Numbered from the stretch's first letter, positions 19,674 to 33,144 are shown. The stretch: DNA of 64,000 nt from Streptomyces sp. MUM 203J (GCF_022414595.1 NZ_JADWYO010000029.1:1-64000), one strand, 5' to 3'. A program made the numbers and translations. The notes: generated by a model from the letters alone, not told the origin.

Positions 19674-20597
19674 GTGGCACTTCATCACGATGAGATCCGC
19701 GTCGACGGAACACTCGTCAGGTCCTTGCTGGAGGCGCAGCGGCCGGAGTGGGCCGGCCTGCCGCTGACCCGGGCGGGCGAGGGCACGGACAACACCATGT
19801 TCCGGCTCGGCGCCGACCTGCTCGTACGCCTCCCCCGCACCGTCGGCAACGCGCGGGCCGTGCGGAAGGAGCAGGAGTGGCTGCCCCGCCTCGCGCCTCT
19901 CCTCACCTGCCGCGTTCCCGAGCCCGTCCACGCCGGGACGCCCACCGGCGCCTTCCCCGTCGACTGGTCGGTCTACCGCTGGATCGACGGCGCCGAGCCC
20001 GGTCCGGCCACCGTCCGGGACTGGGCCGCCTTCGGCACCGACCTCGCGGCGTTCGTACGGGAACTGCACGGCCTGGACCTCATGGGTGCGACCCGCAGGG
20101 ACGACCTCGGCTGGTACCGCGGAGGCGGCCTGCGGGCCTGCGACGAGTGGGTCGGAGAGAGCCTCCGGGACTGCAGGGCCGAGGTCGGGGCGGAACTGGA
20201 CGTCGACACCCTGGAGCGGCTGTGGCGAGCCGGGCTCGCGCTGCCCGAGTCCTCCGCGCGACACGTATGGCTGCACGGCGACCTCAAGCCCACCAACCTC
20301 CTGGTCCGGGAGGGGCGGTTGCACGCGGTCATCGACTTCGGGGGCCTCTCGGTCGGCCTCCCCGACGCCGAGCACGCCACCGTCTGGGACCTCCCGCCCG
20401 AGGCACGGCAGGCCTACTGGAACGCCCTGGGCCTCGACGAAGCGACCTGGACCCGCGCCCGCGCCTGGGCGATCGCGGTGGCCGCGAGCGGCATCTCGTA
20501 CTACCGGCACACCTGTCCGGCGTTCGTCTCGGAGTGCCGGGCACGGCTCCGGGCGGTCCTCTCGGACGCCGCGGGGCGTGCGGCCGACGCGGGTTAG
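19674..20597 (+). CDS. APH-family phosphotransferase
   Basis: A 307-residue kinase of the aminoglycoside phosphotransferase fold. The Brenner motif HGDLKPTNLL and the metal-binding IDFGG are intact, and RLPRTVGNARAVRKEQEWLPRL matches the N-lobe. Drug resistance is not implied; the family also holds small-molecule kinases. It is read in the same direction as the RNA ligase gene, which begins 13 bases after the stop, so they are probably co-transcribed. Its substrate is unknown. Confidence 0.8.
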   Translation: MALHHDEIRVDGTLVRSLLEAQRPEWAGLPLTRAGEGTDNTMFRLGADLLVRLPRTVGNARAVRKEQEWLPRLAPLLTCRVPEPVHAGTPTGAFPVDWSVYRWIDGAEPGPATVRDWAAFGTDLAAFVRELHGLDLMGATRRDDLGWYRGGGLRACDEWVGESLRDCRAEVGAELDVDTLERLWRAGLALPESSARHVWLHGDLKPTNLLVREGRLHAVIDFGGLSVGLPDAEHATVWDLPPEARQAYWNALGLDEATWTRARAWAIAVAASGISYYRHTCPAFVSECRARLRAVLSDAAGRAADAG

Positions 20598-20610
20598 GGG
20601 ACGGTCGATC

Positions 20611-22284
20611 ATGGGCGAGGGCGGGCGGACGCACTATCCGCGGACGGCACATCTGCCGTGGTCACCCGGGGCGGCCCCGGACGACGTGCGGGCCGGGGGG
20701 CTCGCGGGGTTCGCCGGGCGCGAGGTCGTCGTGACCGAGAAGCTCGACGGGGAGAACACCACCCTGTACGCGGACGGGCTGCACGCGCGGTCGCTGGACT
20801 CGGCGCACCATCCCTCGCGGGCCTGGGTGAAGGCGCTGCAGGGGCGGATCGGGGCGCGGATTCCCGCCGGGTGGCGGGTGTGCGGGGAGAACGTGTACGC
20901 GCGGCACTCCCTCCCCTATGACGAGTTGGAGAGCTACTTCTACGGGTTCTCCGTGTGGGACGGGCGCGGCGGCTGTCTGGGGTGGGACGAGACCGTGACG
21001 TTTCTGCGCGGGCTCGGGGTGCCCACCCCGCCCGTGCTGTGGCGCGGGGTGTTCGACGAGCGGGCGCTGCGGCGGCTGCGGGTGGACACCTCGCGGCAGG
21101 AGGGGTACGTCGTGCGGACCGTCGACGGGTTCCCCGGTGAGGAGTTCGGGCGGCGGGTCGCCAAGTGGGTGCGCGGCGGGCACGTACAGACCGGTACGCA
21201 CTGGATGCACGCCGCCGTGACGCCGAACGGGCTGGGGCCGGGGGCCGCGCTGTGGGACGTGCGGTCGGGCGCCGGGCCCGACGCGCACGCGCTGCTGGCG
21301 GCACTGGGCGTTGCGGAGGGTGACGCGGGGGCGGCCTCCGAGGTGGGGGCTCGGGTCGGCGGGCACGGGGACGTCCGGCTCGCCGGGGTGCTGGCGGGGC
21401 TGCTGTGGCGGGAGCCCCGGGGGACGCTCCCGGGGCGGCTCGCGCCGGCCCTGGGGCTGCCGCTCGCGCGGCGGGCTGCCGACCTGGTGGGGCTGCGGGG
21501 CGCGCTCCAGCGGCCGTACCCCGACGACGAGCGGCGCGCGGGGCTCGTGCGGATGTCGTACGCCGTGGAGCTGGACGTGCTGCACGCCGTGGCGGCGGCG
21601 ACCGCGCCGGACGAGGAGGCACGGGAGCAGGTGGAGTGGTCGGGGCTGTTCGCGGAGGAGGTGGGGGCGGGGGTGACCGACGGTGCCTTCGGGGACCTGG
21701 AGGGGGACGTGGCCGCTCGCTGCCGGGGCGAGGCCCGCATCGCGTACGCGGAGGGCCGGATCTCGGTGCCGGAGGAGGCCGTGGCGGCGACCTGGCGCTG
21801 GCGCGACGGGCGCTTTCCCCGGCTGGTGCAGCTGGTGGGCCCGTCGGGCAGCGGGAAGAGTGCGTTCGCGCGGGGGCTGCCGGGGATCTGCGCGTACGTG
21901 TCGCTGGACGGGATCCGGGAGGAACGGGGCGACCGTGCCGACCAGCGGGCGAACGGGGACGTGCTGCGGGAGGGGCTGGCCCGGCTGGACGCGGCGCTGG
22001 CCGGTGCCTCCACCGGGGGGACGGTCGTGTGGGACGCCACCTCGCTCACCCCGCACCAGCGGTCGCTCGTGCACGCGGTCGCCCGGCGGCGGGACGCGCT
22101 GATCACGCATGCCGTGGTGCTGGTGGACGAGGACGAGCTGCTGCGGCGGAACGCGGTGCGCGAGCACCGGGTGCCCGGTGACGTGCTGGCCGCGCAGCTT
22201 CGGCGGTTCGTTCCGCCGTACCCGGGTCAGGTGCACCGCACCTGGTACATCGGGGCGCGTGAGACCGTGGAAGAGGAGGCGTGA
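20611..22284 (+). CDS. RNA ligase-polynucleotide kinase fusion
   Basis: A 557-residue fusion. Residues 1 to about 210 are a nucleotidyltransferase-type RNA ligase: motif I EKLDGEN with candidate catalytic K44, the FYGFSVWD block, motif IV EGYVVRT (E164) and motif V VAKWVRG (K185). A helical middle follows. Residues from about 405 are a P-loop kinase: GPSGSGKS (K416), [10 protein letters not shown], and [10 protein letters not shown], the pattern of 5'-OH polynucleotide kinases. Predicted role: phosphorylate a 5'-OH end and ligate it. The GTGA overlap couples it to the next gene. Confidence 0.85.
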   Translation: MGEGGRTHYPRTAHLPWSPGAAPDDVRAGGLAGFAGREVVVTEKLDGENTTLYADGLHARSLDSAHHPSRAWVKALQGRIGARIPAGWRVCGENVYARHSLPYDELESYFYGFSVWDGRGGCLGWDETVTFLRGLGVPTPPVLWRGVFDERALRRLRVDTSRQEGYVVRTVDGFPGEEFGRRVAKWVRGGHVQTGTHWMHAAVTPNGLGPGAALWDVRSGAGPDAHALLAALGVAEGDAGAASEVGARVGGHGDVRLAGVLAGLLWREPRGTLPGRLAPALGLPLARRAADLVGLRGALQRPYPDDERRAGLVRMSYAVELDVLHAVAAATAPDEEAREQVEWSGLFAEEVGAGVTDGAFGDLEGDVAARCRGEARIAYAEGRISVPEEAVAATWRWRDGRFPRLVQLVGPSGSGKSAFARGLPGICAYVSLDGIREERGDRADQRANGDVLREGLARLDAALAGASTGGTVVWDATSLTPHQRSLVHAVARRRDALITHAVVLVDEDELLRRNAVREHRVPGDVLAAQLRRFVPPYPGQVHRTWYIGARETVEEEA

Positions 22285-25200
22285 GCGCGGTGCGTACGAG
22301 TGACGAGGTCTACCACCGGGTGCGGTGGGACGGGCGGTTCGACCCCGCGCGGTTCGTGGTGGGCGTGATGCAGAGGGGCGCGGAGCCCGAGCGGGTGCCG
22401 CTGCCCTCGTTCGTACCGGGCGGGGACATTCCGTGGCACCGGGTGCTGTTCTTCGAGGCGGACGGGGAGCTCGTCTGGGACCGGCGGTCGGGGGTCGACC
22501 TGCTCGACGAGTCCGAGGCGGGGCGGGTGAGGGAGGTCCGGCTGCTGCGGGCGCCGTTCTTCGAGGCGCGGCGGCCGTGGGGCCCGGGCGCGGGCACGGC
22601 GGAGGGGCCGGCGCACGTGGACGGGCTGCGCGTCCTGACCTGGAACACCCTCTGGGACCGGTACGACAGCGAGCGCATCGCCACGGCCGAGCGCCGGCCG
22701 CTGTTGCTGGACGCGTTGCGCGAGGCGGACGCGGACGTGATCGCCCTCCAGGAGGTCGAGCCGGAGCTGCTGCGGATGCTGCTGGACGCCGGGTGGGTGC
22801 GGGAGTACACGACGGGCACGGACCCGGCCGGGCGGGACGTGGACGACACGGGCCTGCTGCTGCTCAGCAGGGTGCCGGTGCGGGAGGCGGGGGTGCTGGC
22901 GCTGGGGCCGCACAAGGCCGTGGCGGCGGTGGTCCTGGAGACCGCGCCGGAGCCGCTGGTGGTCGCGGTGACCCACCTGAGCAGCGACCACTCCGAGGAC
23001 GGCGCGGCGCGGCGGGAGGCCGAACTGGCGCGGATCGCCGAGGCGTTCGCGGGAGTGGAGGCGGGGGTCGTGCTGGTGGGCGACTTCAACGACGGCACCG
23101 CTCTGCCGGAGACCTCGCTCGGCCTGCGGGACGCGTGGAGCGAGGCGCACGGGCGGGGTGACACGACACCGACGTTCGATCCGGGGGTGAACCCGCTGGC
23201 GGCGCTGGCGTCCCTGTCGGGGCGGGCGGCGCGGCTGGACCGGGTGCTGCTGAGGGCGGACGGACTGCGGGTGGCGGAAGCACGGCTGGTGGGCGACGCC
23301 CCGGGGCGGAACGGCCTTTACGCCTCCGACCACTTCGGCGTCCTGGCCGAGCTGGACGTCCGGGATTCCCTGGAGGTCCTGGACGAGGACCCGACCGTGC
23401 GCACGGCGCTGGCGTGGCTGCCGCCGGGCGAGCTGTGGCCGCCGGTGCAGGCCGTCCGCCAGGACCACGACCCGCAGATCCACCGCTGGCCCCCGCATGT
23501 GAACCTGCTGTACGGGTTCGTCCCGGAGGCCCGCTTCGAGGCGGCGGCGCGGCTGGTGTCCGAGGCGGTACGGGAGCTGGCACCGTTCGACGCGCTGCTG
23601 GACGGGGTCCACAGCTTCGGCCACCGCGAGTACGCCACGGTCTGGCTCGACCCGGCGGCGGGCGGCGCCGAGCCGTGGGCGGAGCTGCGGCGGCTGCTGG
23701 AAGCCCGCTTCCCCCGCTGCCGGGGCCACCACCACGGCTTCACCCCGCACCTGAGCCTGGGCCGCACGGCCGAGCCCCTGGCGGTGGTGGCGGAGTGCGA
23801 GTCCCGGCTGGGCGGCCCGCTGGAGGCCCGGGTGGGCGAGGTGGCCCTGCTGTCCCGGCGCGGTGACGGGCCGATGCGGGTGCGGGCGACGGTGAAGCTG
23901 GGGACGGGTGAGACGCGCTGGGCGGACGAGCCCCCGCCTGGCGAGGGGCCCGGCGACACGGGACCGGCGCCGGACCTGAACCCCGGCGGCACGGGACCGG
24001 CACCGGGCGGGACGCCGCCGGGCGCATGGGCCCGGGTCACGGGACGCCCGCCCGCCGGGAAGGGCCCCGAGCCGCTGGGAGCGCCTTCGGACGGTGACCC
24101 GCGCCCCGAGGGCTCGGCGACGAGGACCCGGCCGTCCGAGGCGACGGCCTCGGACCGTGCCCCGCGCGCTGCGGCCTCGGCGTTCCGCACGACACCCGGC
24201 ACCGGCCCGCAGGACCGGCAACCGGCGCCGCGCACAGCCCCGTCGGAGGGTCCCCCGCCGCGGCCGGCGAGGGCCGGTGCGCAGCATGGAGCGGCCCCGC
24301 GCCCCGAGGGCACGGCGACGGGGGCCGGGCCGTCGGAGGCGGTGGCGACGGACGGTGGTCCGCGCCCGGGAAGCATCCGTGGCGGTGGCGTGTCCGGGCT
24401 GGTCCTTCCGGTGGGGGAGCCCGCCGGACCGGCCGGGCGGAACGAGGCCGGTGCGCGGGTCGCGCGGCTGGTCGCCCGGGCGCTTCCCGGCGCCACGGTT
24501 CATGTGGCCGGGTCGCGGCGGATGGGGTGTGCGTCGCCGGACGCCGACCTGGATCTGGTGGCGGTCGTCCCCGGGCCCGGGAGCCTGCGTGAGGTGCGGG
24601 CGCGGGTCGGGGCAGGGCTGCCGGAGGCCGGGCGGTTCCGCGAGGTCACGGGGGCCCGGGTGCCCGGGCTGAGGTTCCGCATGACCGGACCGGGGACGGC
24701 GCCTCTCGCCGTCGATCTCGTCGTCGTTCCGAGCGGGGACCTGCCGCCGCCGGAGGCCCTGGAGCGGCGCGCGGAGCTGGGCGACGCCGCGGCGGTCGCG
24801 CTCAGCGCGGTGAGCGACGCCGACGCCGTGGCCGCCCACGTGCGCGAGCGGCACGACGCCTTCGCCCGCCTCGCGCGGGACGTCAAGGGCTGGGCCCGCA
24901 GCAAGGGGCTGGACTCGGCGCCGTTCGGCGGGCTGCCCGGGCTGGCCTGGGCGGTGCTGGCCGCCCGGACCGTGCGGGACGCCGACGACCTGCGGCCCGA
25001 CGCCCTCCTGCGGGAGTTCTTCGGGAGCTGGGCCGCCTGGGACTGGGCCCGGCCCGTGGGTCTCACCGGTCAGGCGTCCCCCACCGCCCCCGCGCCGGTC
25101 ACGGTGCTGACGCCCACCGCCCCCGTCCGTTCCTGCACCCCGCACGTCACCGGCGGCTTCCGTGACCTCCTGGTCCAGGAGCTGTACCGCGCCTGGGAGC

Positions 25201-25544
25201 TGCTGGAGGACCGGGACCCCGCCGGGCTGCGGGCTGCCCCTCCGCTGCACCGGCGGCACGCTGCCTGGGCCCTGCTCACCGTGCCCGTCGGTGCGGCGGA
25301 AGGGCGCACCCGGGGGCGGGCGAACGCGCTGCTCGCCGCGCTGGAGAAGGCGGGCGTCCCGGACGCGCACGCGTGGCCGCGGCCCTTCGCGGCGGACGCC
25401 GGCGCCCTGACGTACGCGGTCGGGCTCGGCACCTCACCCCCGGACCGTGCGGCGCTCGACACGATCGCCTCCGGCTGGCTGCGGGGGCTGCGCGGGGTCA
25501 CCCTGCAGTGGGCGGAGGGCGGGGAGGTGCCGGACCCGGCCTGA
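22281..25544 (+). CDS. Multidomain RNA end-processing protein: DUF504-EEP-2H-nucleotidyltransferase
   Basis: A 1087-residue protein. Residues 1-80 fit DUF504 ([33 protein letters not shown]). About 112-360 is an endonuclease/exonuclease/phosphatase domain with N122, E158, D268 and H351. About 360-545 is a 2H phosphodiesterase with HVN (H406) and HLS (H490). About 546-705 is a Pro/Gly/Ala-rich linker with a 25-residue repeat. From about 706 comes a nucleotidyltransferase (GS at 744-745, D754, D756, D758) with a poly(A)-polymerase-like helical region and tail. It overlaps the ligase-kinase gene by four bases. Likely role: heal and re-tail RNA ends. Confidence 0.8.
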   Translation: MSAVRTSDEVYHRVRWDGRFDPARFVVGVMQRGAEPERVPLPSFVPGGDIPWHRVLFFEADGELVWDRRSGVDLLDESEAGRVREVRLLRAPFFEARRPWGPGAGTAEGPAHVDGLRVLTWNTLWDRYDSERIATAERRPLLLDALREADADVIALQEVEPELLRMLLDAGWVREYTTGTDPAGRDVDDTGLLLLSRVPVREAGVLALGPHKAVAAVVLETAPEPLVVAVTHLSSDHSEDGAARREAELARIAEAFAGVEAGVVLVGDFNDGTALPETSLGLRDAWSEAHGRGDTTPTFDPGVNPLAALASLSGRAARLDRVLLRADGLRVAEARLVGDAPGRNGLYASDHFGVLAELDVRDSLEVLDEDPTVRTALAWLPPGELWPPVQAVRQDHDPQIHRWPPHVNLLYGFVPEARFEAAARLVSEAVRELAPFDALLDGVHSFGHREYATVWLDPAAGGAEPWAELRRLLEARFPRCRGHHHGFTPHLSLGRTAEPLAVVAECESRLGGPLEARVGEVALLSRRGDGPMRVRATVKLGTGETRWADEPPPGEGPGDTGPAPDLNPGGTGPAPGGTPPGAWARVTGRPPAGKGPEPLGAPSDGDPRPEGSATRTRPSEATASDRAPRAAASAFRTTPGTGPQDRQPAPRTAPSEGPPPRPARAGAQHGAAPRPEGTATGAGPSEAVATDGGPRPGSIRGGGVSGLVLPVGEPAGPAGRNEAGARVARLVARALPGATVHVAGSRRMGCASPDADLDLVAVVPGPGSLREVRARVGAGLPEAGRFREVTGARVPGLRFRMTGPGTAPLAVDLVVVPSGDLPPPEALERRAELGDAAAVALSAVSDADAVAAHVRERHDAFARLARDVKGWARSKGLDSAPFGGLPGLAWAVLAARTVRDADDLRPDALLREFFGSWAAWDWARPVGLTGQASPTAPAPVTVLTPTAPVRSCTPHVTGGFRDLLVQELYRAWELLEDRDPAGLRAAPPLHRRHAAWALLTVPVGAAEGRTRGRANALLAALEKAGVPDAHAWPRPFAADAGALTYAVGLGTSPPDRAALDTIASGWLRGLRGVTLQWAEGGEVPDPA

Positions 25545-25625
25545 GCGCGCAGGGCCGTGCCGCTTTCCAGGCCGTCCGACGACCGCCGCGCCGGGGGCTC
25601 CGGCTCCCGGGCCCCGCGCTCTCGC

Positions 25626-26153
25626 TCAGGCCCCGGTCCGCACCCTCGCCACGTTCGCCTGCATCCGCCGCAGCACCTTCAGCGCTGCCACGTACTCCTC
25701 GTCCGTCACGCCCTCGTGCACCTCCGCCCGGATCTCGTCGACCCGGCGCTTGATCCGGGCGTGTGCCTCAAGGCCCGCCTCCGTCAGGTGCAGCGTCCCG
25801 TCGGGGCCGGTGGCCGTCAGCCAGCCGCGGCAGAGCAGCTGGTCGACGGCGCGCGGCACCGCGTACGCGTCGTCCGCCACGTCGGCGAGGCGCTCGGCCA
25901 CCGTCTCCCGGCCGATGCCCCGCTCCCCCGCCGCGAGCACCTGGTTCATCGTCCACCACATCGGCTGGGCGACATCGAGCCTGGCCAGGGAGTCCCGGAG
26001 GTACCCGACCACCGCCCTCTGGGCGACGCCCGTCCAGTAGCCGACGGGCTGCGACGCCAGTTCGTCGTCGGTGGCCGCCGGGTTGGCGGGGCTCTGCCGG
26101 GTGACCGGCTTCGTCTGTGTGTGCGCTGTCTGAGTGTTCACTGTCCGCGTCAT
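25626..26153 (-). CDS. MarR-family transcriptional regulator
   Basis: A 175-residue winged-helix protein: GYWTGVAQRAVVGYLRDSLA, a recognition region around VAERLADVADDAYAVPRAVDQL, then the wing RGWLTATGPDGTLHLTEAG. It converges on the RNA-repair gene across 81 bases and is divergent from the PIG-L gene. Its start lies directly behind a MerR-like promoter (26162-26192), so its mRNA may be nearly leaderless. Ligand and targets are unknown. Confidence 0.8.
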   Translation of the reverse strand: MTRTVNTQTAHTQTKPVTRQSPANPAATDDELASQPVGYWTGVAQRAVVGYLRDSLARLDVAQPMWWTMNQVLAAGERGIGRETVAERLADVADDAYAVPRAVDQLLCRGWLTATGPDGTLHLTEAGLEAHARIKRRVDEIRAEVHEGVTDEEYVAALKVLRRMQANVARVRTGA

Positions 26154-26161
26154 GGCTCAAG

Positions 26162-26192
26162 AGCCTAGAAACTCAAGTGCAGTTGAGGTCAA
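26162..26192 (-). promoter_or_regulatory. MerR/SoxR-type promoter with dyad in a 19-bp spacer
   Basis: Minus-strand -35 TTGACC (26192-26187) and -10 TAGGCT (26167-26162) are 19 bp apart. The spacer carries a dyad, CTCAA-6-TTGAG (26172-26187). A long spacer with an internal dyad is the hallmark of promoters activated by MerR-family regulators. Expected initiation near 26155 is two bases from the MarR gene ATG. No MerR gene is in the window. Confidence 0.6.
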
Positions 26193-26379
26193 ACAGCGCC
26201 TTCGCGGCTCCCCGGCACTCCCTGCCCGTTCGATTACGTTTTGAACATCACATACCCCTTTACGCAACCCCCCTTGGCACGTCGCCGTCTAGCCGATCGC
26301 GGAGCACACCCCCCTGACCAGGGCGGTTCTGTCTTCCGCCGCATTCTCGGCTTTCTCGGTTCTCGGTACGGGGGGACAA

Positions 26380-28491
26380 GTGAACGACATACGGGGTTCC
26401 ATGCTGCGCGCGCTCGGCGGCTCCTTCCGGCCCGGGCGCCGCCGGTTCCTCGCGTCCGCGACCGCCGCCGCGGCGGGCGTCACCGTCGCGGCGGCCGGGC
26501 TCTCCGGCTGCACCGTGCCCGCCCCACGCCGCACCGGTCCCACCGCCGACCCCGCCCCCGGCATGCCGATCACCAGCTCGCGCCGCGCCCAGCTCATGCA
26601 GATCATGGCCCACCCGGACGACGATCTGTACTTCATGAACCCCGACTGCCGGCAGATGGTGGACTCCGGCGTCCCGCTGGTCTGCGTCTACGTCAGCGCG
26701 GGCGAGCACATGGGCAAGAACCCCGTCCCCGGCGACAGGACCCCGCCGAAGGCCGACAAGGCCGCCTACTCCTCCGCACGCCACCAGGGGCTCCGCCAGG
26801 CGTACGCCGCGATGCTCGGGCTCGACAAGTTCACGCCCTGGCGGAAGGGTGTGATGACCCTGCGCGGCGACCGCCAGGCCGAGATCAACACGCTCACCAA
26901 CGGCAACCGCCGCGTCGAGCTGGTCTTCCTGAACCTCGCCATGCACATCCCTCGCCGCTACTACGCGATACCCGACCTGTGGAACGAGCGCGCGCTCACC
27001 GTCCCCTCCGTGGTGGCAGCCGACTCCCCGGTGCACCGCTCCTCCTCGTACGACTACGACGGGCTGGTCGACACCCTGGTCGGGCTCATGGAGCGCTACC
27101 AGCCGACCGTCGTCCACACGCTGGACCCGGACCCGGACATCCAGCACAGCACCGAGGTGAAGCGGAAGAAGGACTCCGAGCAGAAGGGCTACTCGGACCA
27201 CGCCGACCACACCGCCGTCGCCTGCTTCAGCTGGGCCGCCATGGTCCGCTGGGTCGCGGAGGCCACCGAGGGCGGCGGCGCGATACCCGGTTTCGTCGCC
27301 ACCGCCTTCCGCGCGTACTACAACCGCCACTGGCCCAAGAACCTCCCGGAGGCGGTGCTCCAGCGGAAGGCGGCGAACCTCGTCCCGTACGGCGGCGACC
27401 CCGACTGGGAGTGCGGCAACCCCAGTGGCTGCGGAGACTACGGGGTGGGCGGGATCCGGCCACTCACCAACAAGAAGGGCTGGGTGCGCTCCACCCACTA
27501 CCGCTACCCGGGCGCCGGACCGGTCGTCACCACCGGCCAGGACGGGCGGACCACCGTGTACGGGGTGCTCGGGCTGCGTGCCGTGCGCTGGCGGGAGACC
27601 GAGCCGGGCAGCGGCCAGTGGGGCTCGCCGGACGACCTCGGCGGCGGCCCCCTCGCCCCGGGCCTGGCGGCCACGACCCTCCTGGACGGCCGTCAGCTGC
27701 TGTTCGCACTGCGATTCTCGGCGCTCGCCGGGCACCACGCCGCTAACGAGCGGGAGATCGTCGTGCTGGAGCAGCGCACCGCGGGCGGCCCGTTCCTCGC
27801 GTGGCGGGGTCTCGGCAACCCGGAGCGCGTCGACGACCGGGGGCGCCGGCTGGGCGTTCCGGTCGCGGTGACCGCGCCGGACGGACGGGTGCATCTGTTC
27901 GTACGGAACGCGGACAAGGGCGTCAGCTCCCGGGTACGGGAGACCGACGGAACCTGGGGGCCGTGGCTGGATCTGGGCGGTGCCGAGGTGCAGGACGGAC
28001 TGGCCACGGCGGTGGACGGGCGCGGGCGGGTCCATCTGTGCGCGCCGGGGCGCGGAAGTGTGCACCACTGGACGCAGGACGCGCCGGGGCACCCCGTCAC
28101 CTGGCGGCCGGAATCGGGGCTGCCCGAGCCGGGCGGGCCGGTCGCGCTCGCCGCGGCGCCCGACGGCTCACTGGAGCTGTACTACCGGCGGCCGACCCGC
28201 AAGGAACTGACGGCGATAAGACTGGACGGCGCACCCGCCCACGCGCGCCCGCGGTTCGACGGGTACGGGCGCGTCGGCGCGGCCGGAACGCCGCACGGGC
28301 CGGTGCTGCTGGGGCGCGACCTGCGCGGGCGTGTCCAGCTGCATGTCGCCGGGCGGTCGGTGACACGGGCGCACGGGGTGGTCCCGCTGGAGGCGGCCAC
28401 CTTGCACCTCGGGCCGCAGGGGGCGCTGGCGGTGGGGCTCGGTGCGGACGCGTACCCGTGGTCGTGGGCCTCCCACAGCGACGCGATCTGA
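26380..28491 (+). CDS. Secreted PIG-L family deacetylase lipoprotein
   Basis: A 703-residue protein. [25 protein letters not shown]... is a twin-arginine signal with a lipobox, placing C44 at the lipidated N-terminus. Residues of about 70-330 form a PIG-L (LmbE-like) zinc hydrolase with AHPDDD (H78) and the HADH block near residue 272. From about 370 on, repeated W- and G-rich units look like a beta-propeller that may bind sugar. The start is GTG. It probably deacetylates an N-acetylated sugar or glycan on the cell surface. Confidence 0.8.
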   Translation: MNDIRGSMLRALGGSFRPGRRRFLASATAAAAGVTVAAAGLSGCTVPAPRRTGPTADPAPGMPITSSRRAQLMQIMAHPDDDLYFMNPDCRQMVDSGVPLVCVYVSAGEHMGKNPVPGDRTPPKADKAAYSSARHQGLRQAYAAMLGLDKFTPWRKGVMTLRGDRQAEINTLTNGNRRVELVFLNLAMHIPRRYYAIPDLWNERALTVPSVVAADSPVHRSSSYDYDGLVDTLVGLMERYQPTVVHTLDPDPDIQHSTEVKRKKDSEQKGYSDHADHTAVACFSWAAMVRWVAEATEGGGAIPGFVATAFRAYYNRHWPKNLPEAVLQRKAANLVPYGGDPDWECGNPSGCGDYGVGGIRPLTNKKGWVRSTHYRYPGAGPVVTTGQDGRTTVYGVLGLRAVRWRETEPGSGQWGSPDDLGGGPLAPGLAATTLLDGRQLLFALRFSALAGHHAANEREIVVLEQRTAGGPFLAWRGLGNPERVDDRGRRLGVPVAVTAPDGRVHLFVRNADKGVSSRVRETDGTWGPWLDLGGAEVQDGLATAVDGRGRVHLCAPGRGSVHHWTQDAPGHPVTWRPESGLPEPGGPVALAAAPDGSLELYYRRPTRKELTAIRLDGAPAHARPRFDGYGRVGAAGTPHGPVLLGRDLRGRVQLHVAGRSVTRAHGVVPLEAATLHLGPQGALAVGLGADAYPWSWASHSDAI

Positions 28492-28510
28492 CGACACGGC
28501 GAGAACGCGA

Positions 28511-28544
28511 GAAGGGCCCCGCACCTCTCGGTGCGGGGCCCTTC
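28511..28544. terminator. Bidirectional terminator between PIG-L gene and tuf
   Basis: A perfect 15-bp stem (28511-28525 with 28530-28544) has a TCTC loop. It lies 20 bases after the plus-strand stop and 40 bases after the tuf stop, so it can serve both converging genes. No clear U tract lies on either side. Confidence 0.8.
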
Positions 28545-28583
28545 CGGTGCTCGCAGAGCTACCAGGTCAGACAGTCAGGAGAT

Positions 28584-29777
<1,194 letters not shown>

Positions 29778-29850
29778 TGGGGTCCTCCTGTGGAGTGGTT
29801 CTGTACGCCTTACTCATCGGCGCCAGGTGATCTTTGCTGGGATGCCGGTC

Positions 29851-29897
29851 CCGGGGCACGCGACACGGATCTGGTGGATCGTACCGACGTGCCCCGG
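29851..29897 (-). promoter_or_regulatory. Inverted repeat in the fusA-tuf spacer
   Basis: A 10-bp perfect inverted repeat (CCGGGGCACG at 29851-29860; CGTGCCCCGG at 29888-29897) encloses 27 bases. It lies between fusA and tuf with no U tract. It may be a partial terminator, processing site or control site for tuf. No convincing promoter was seen. Confidence 0.4.
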
Positions 29898-29936
29898 AGT
29901 ATCCGGTGACAAGCCTAAAGCGTGAACTCGCGGGAG

Positions 29937-32063
<2,127 letters not shown>

Positions 32064-32102
32064 AAGGCTTCAGTCTTCTCTCGGTCTCGATGGGGGTTGC
32101 GA

Positions 32103-32573
32103 CTACCAGCGGTAGTGCGCGAAGGCCTTGTTGGACTCGGCCATCTTGTGCGTGTCCTCGCGCTTCTTGACCGAGGCGCCGAGGCCGTTCGAGGCGTCCA
32201 GCAGCTCGTTCATCAGGCGCTCGGTCATGGTCTTCTCGCGGCGGGCGCGGGAGTAGCCGACCAGCCAGCGCAGGGCGAGGGTGGAGGCGCGGCCCGGCTT
32301 GACCTCGATCGGCACCTGGTAGGTGGCACCACCGACGCGGCGGGACTTGACCTCGAGAGCGGGCTTCACGTTCTCGAGGGCGCGCTTCAGCGTGATGACC
32401 GGGTCCTGCCCGGTCTTCTCGCGGAGACCCTCCATGGCGCCGTAGACAATGCGCTCGGCGGTGGAGCGCTTGCCGTTGAGGAGGATCTTGTTGATCAGCG
32501 AGGTCACCAGAGGAGAACCGTAAACCGGGTCGATGATGACCGGGCGCTTCGGGGCGGGGCCCTTACGAGGCAT
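32103..32573 (-). CDS. rpsG: 30S ribosomal protein S7
   Basis: A 156-residue 16S rRNA-binding head protein; in E. coli it represses the str operon. It starts [20 protein letters not shown] and ends AFAHYRW. It is two bases from the rpsL stop. Confidence 0.97.
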   Translation of the reverse strand: MPRKGPAPKRPVIIDPVYGSPLVTSLINKILLNGKRSTAERIVYGAMEGLREKTGQDPVITLKRALENVKPALEVKSRRVGGATYQVPIEVKPGRASTLALRWLVGYSRARREKTMTERLMNELLDASNGLGASVKKREDTHKMAESNKAFAHYRW

Positions 32574-32575
32574 TC

Positions 32576-32947
32576 TTACTTCTCCTTCTTGGCGCCGTAG
32601 CGGCTGCGGGCCTGCTTGCGGTTCTTGACAGCCTGCGTGTCAAGCGAACCGCGGATGATCTTGTAGCGAACACCCGGCAGGTCCTTCACACGGCCACCAC
32701 GCACGAGCACGATGGAGTGCTCCTGCAGGTTGTGTCCCTCACCCGGAATGTAAGCAGTGACCTCGATACCGCTGGTCAGACGCACACGCGCGACCTTACG
32801 CAGGGCCGAGTTCGGCTTCTTCGGGGTGGTCGTGAACACACGCGTGCAGACGCCGCGGCGCTGAGGGGAACCCTCGAGGGCGGGCGTCTTGTTCTTCTCG
32901 ACCTTGTCCTGCCGGCCCTTGCGGACCAGCTGCTGGATCGTAGGCAC
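32576..32947 (-). CDS. rpsL: 30S ribosomal protein S12
   Basis: A 123-residue decoding-centre protein. K43 in TTTPKKPNS and K88 in RVKDLPG are the wild-type lysines, so no ribosomal streptomycin-resistance substitution is present at these two sites. It is the first gene of the str operon, with its own leader and promoter. Confidence 0.98.
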   Translation of the reverse strand: MPTIQQLVRKGRQDKVEKNKTPALEGSPQRRGVCTRVFTTTPKKPNSALRKVARVRLTSGIEVTAYIPGEGHNLQEHSIVLVRGGRVKDLPGVRYKIIRGSLDTQAVKNRKQARSRYGAKKEK

Positions 32948-32986
32948 TACTTCTCCGGTTTCTGTGTGCCGTGTAGTGAAGCTAAC

Positions 32987-33065
32987 CTGGAACTTTGCCG
33001 ACCCACGCGGTCGGGTGTGTCGAATCTTGCGGACTCCCGCCGGACGGCGGAGAGGAACGCAGATC
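32987..33065 (-). promoter_or_regulatory. Conserved str leader element
   Basis: Minus-strand order: GATCTGCGT (33065-33057), a hairpin CCGACC-GCGTG-GGTCGG (33014-32998) preceded by CGACAC, and GTTCCAG (32993-32987), 39 nt before the rpsL ATG. The hairpin and its 5' flank match the S10 leader element at all but one base. Confidence 0.65.
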
Positions 33066-33144
33066 GCGGTGGCCCGTCATCGACTCCGTTCGTGCGGCTG
33101 AAGACACGCACAGGAGCCCAGGCACACCCCAGGCACAAGGTCTG

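Noticed and set aside
19674-20597. Aminoglycoside-resistance gene
   Set aside because: The APH fold is certain but the family is broad. Context points to the RNA-repair island, and no drug-specific motif was seen.
22227-25370. Open frame of about 1050 codons on the minus strand, antisense to the RNA-repair gene
   Set aside because: Arg/Pro/His-rich with no family motif; the plus-strand gene has four recognisable domains.
29778-29936. A dedicated tuf promoter
   Set aside because: TACGAT and other -10-like boxes exist, but none has an acceptable -35 at 16-18 bp.
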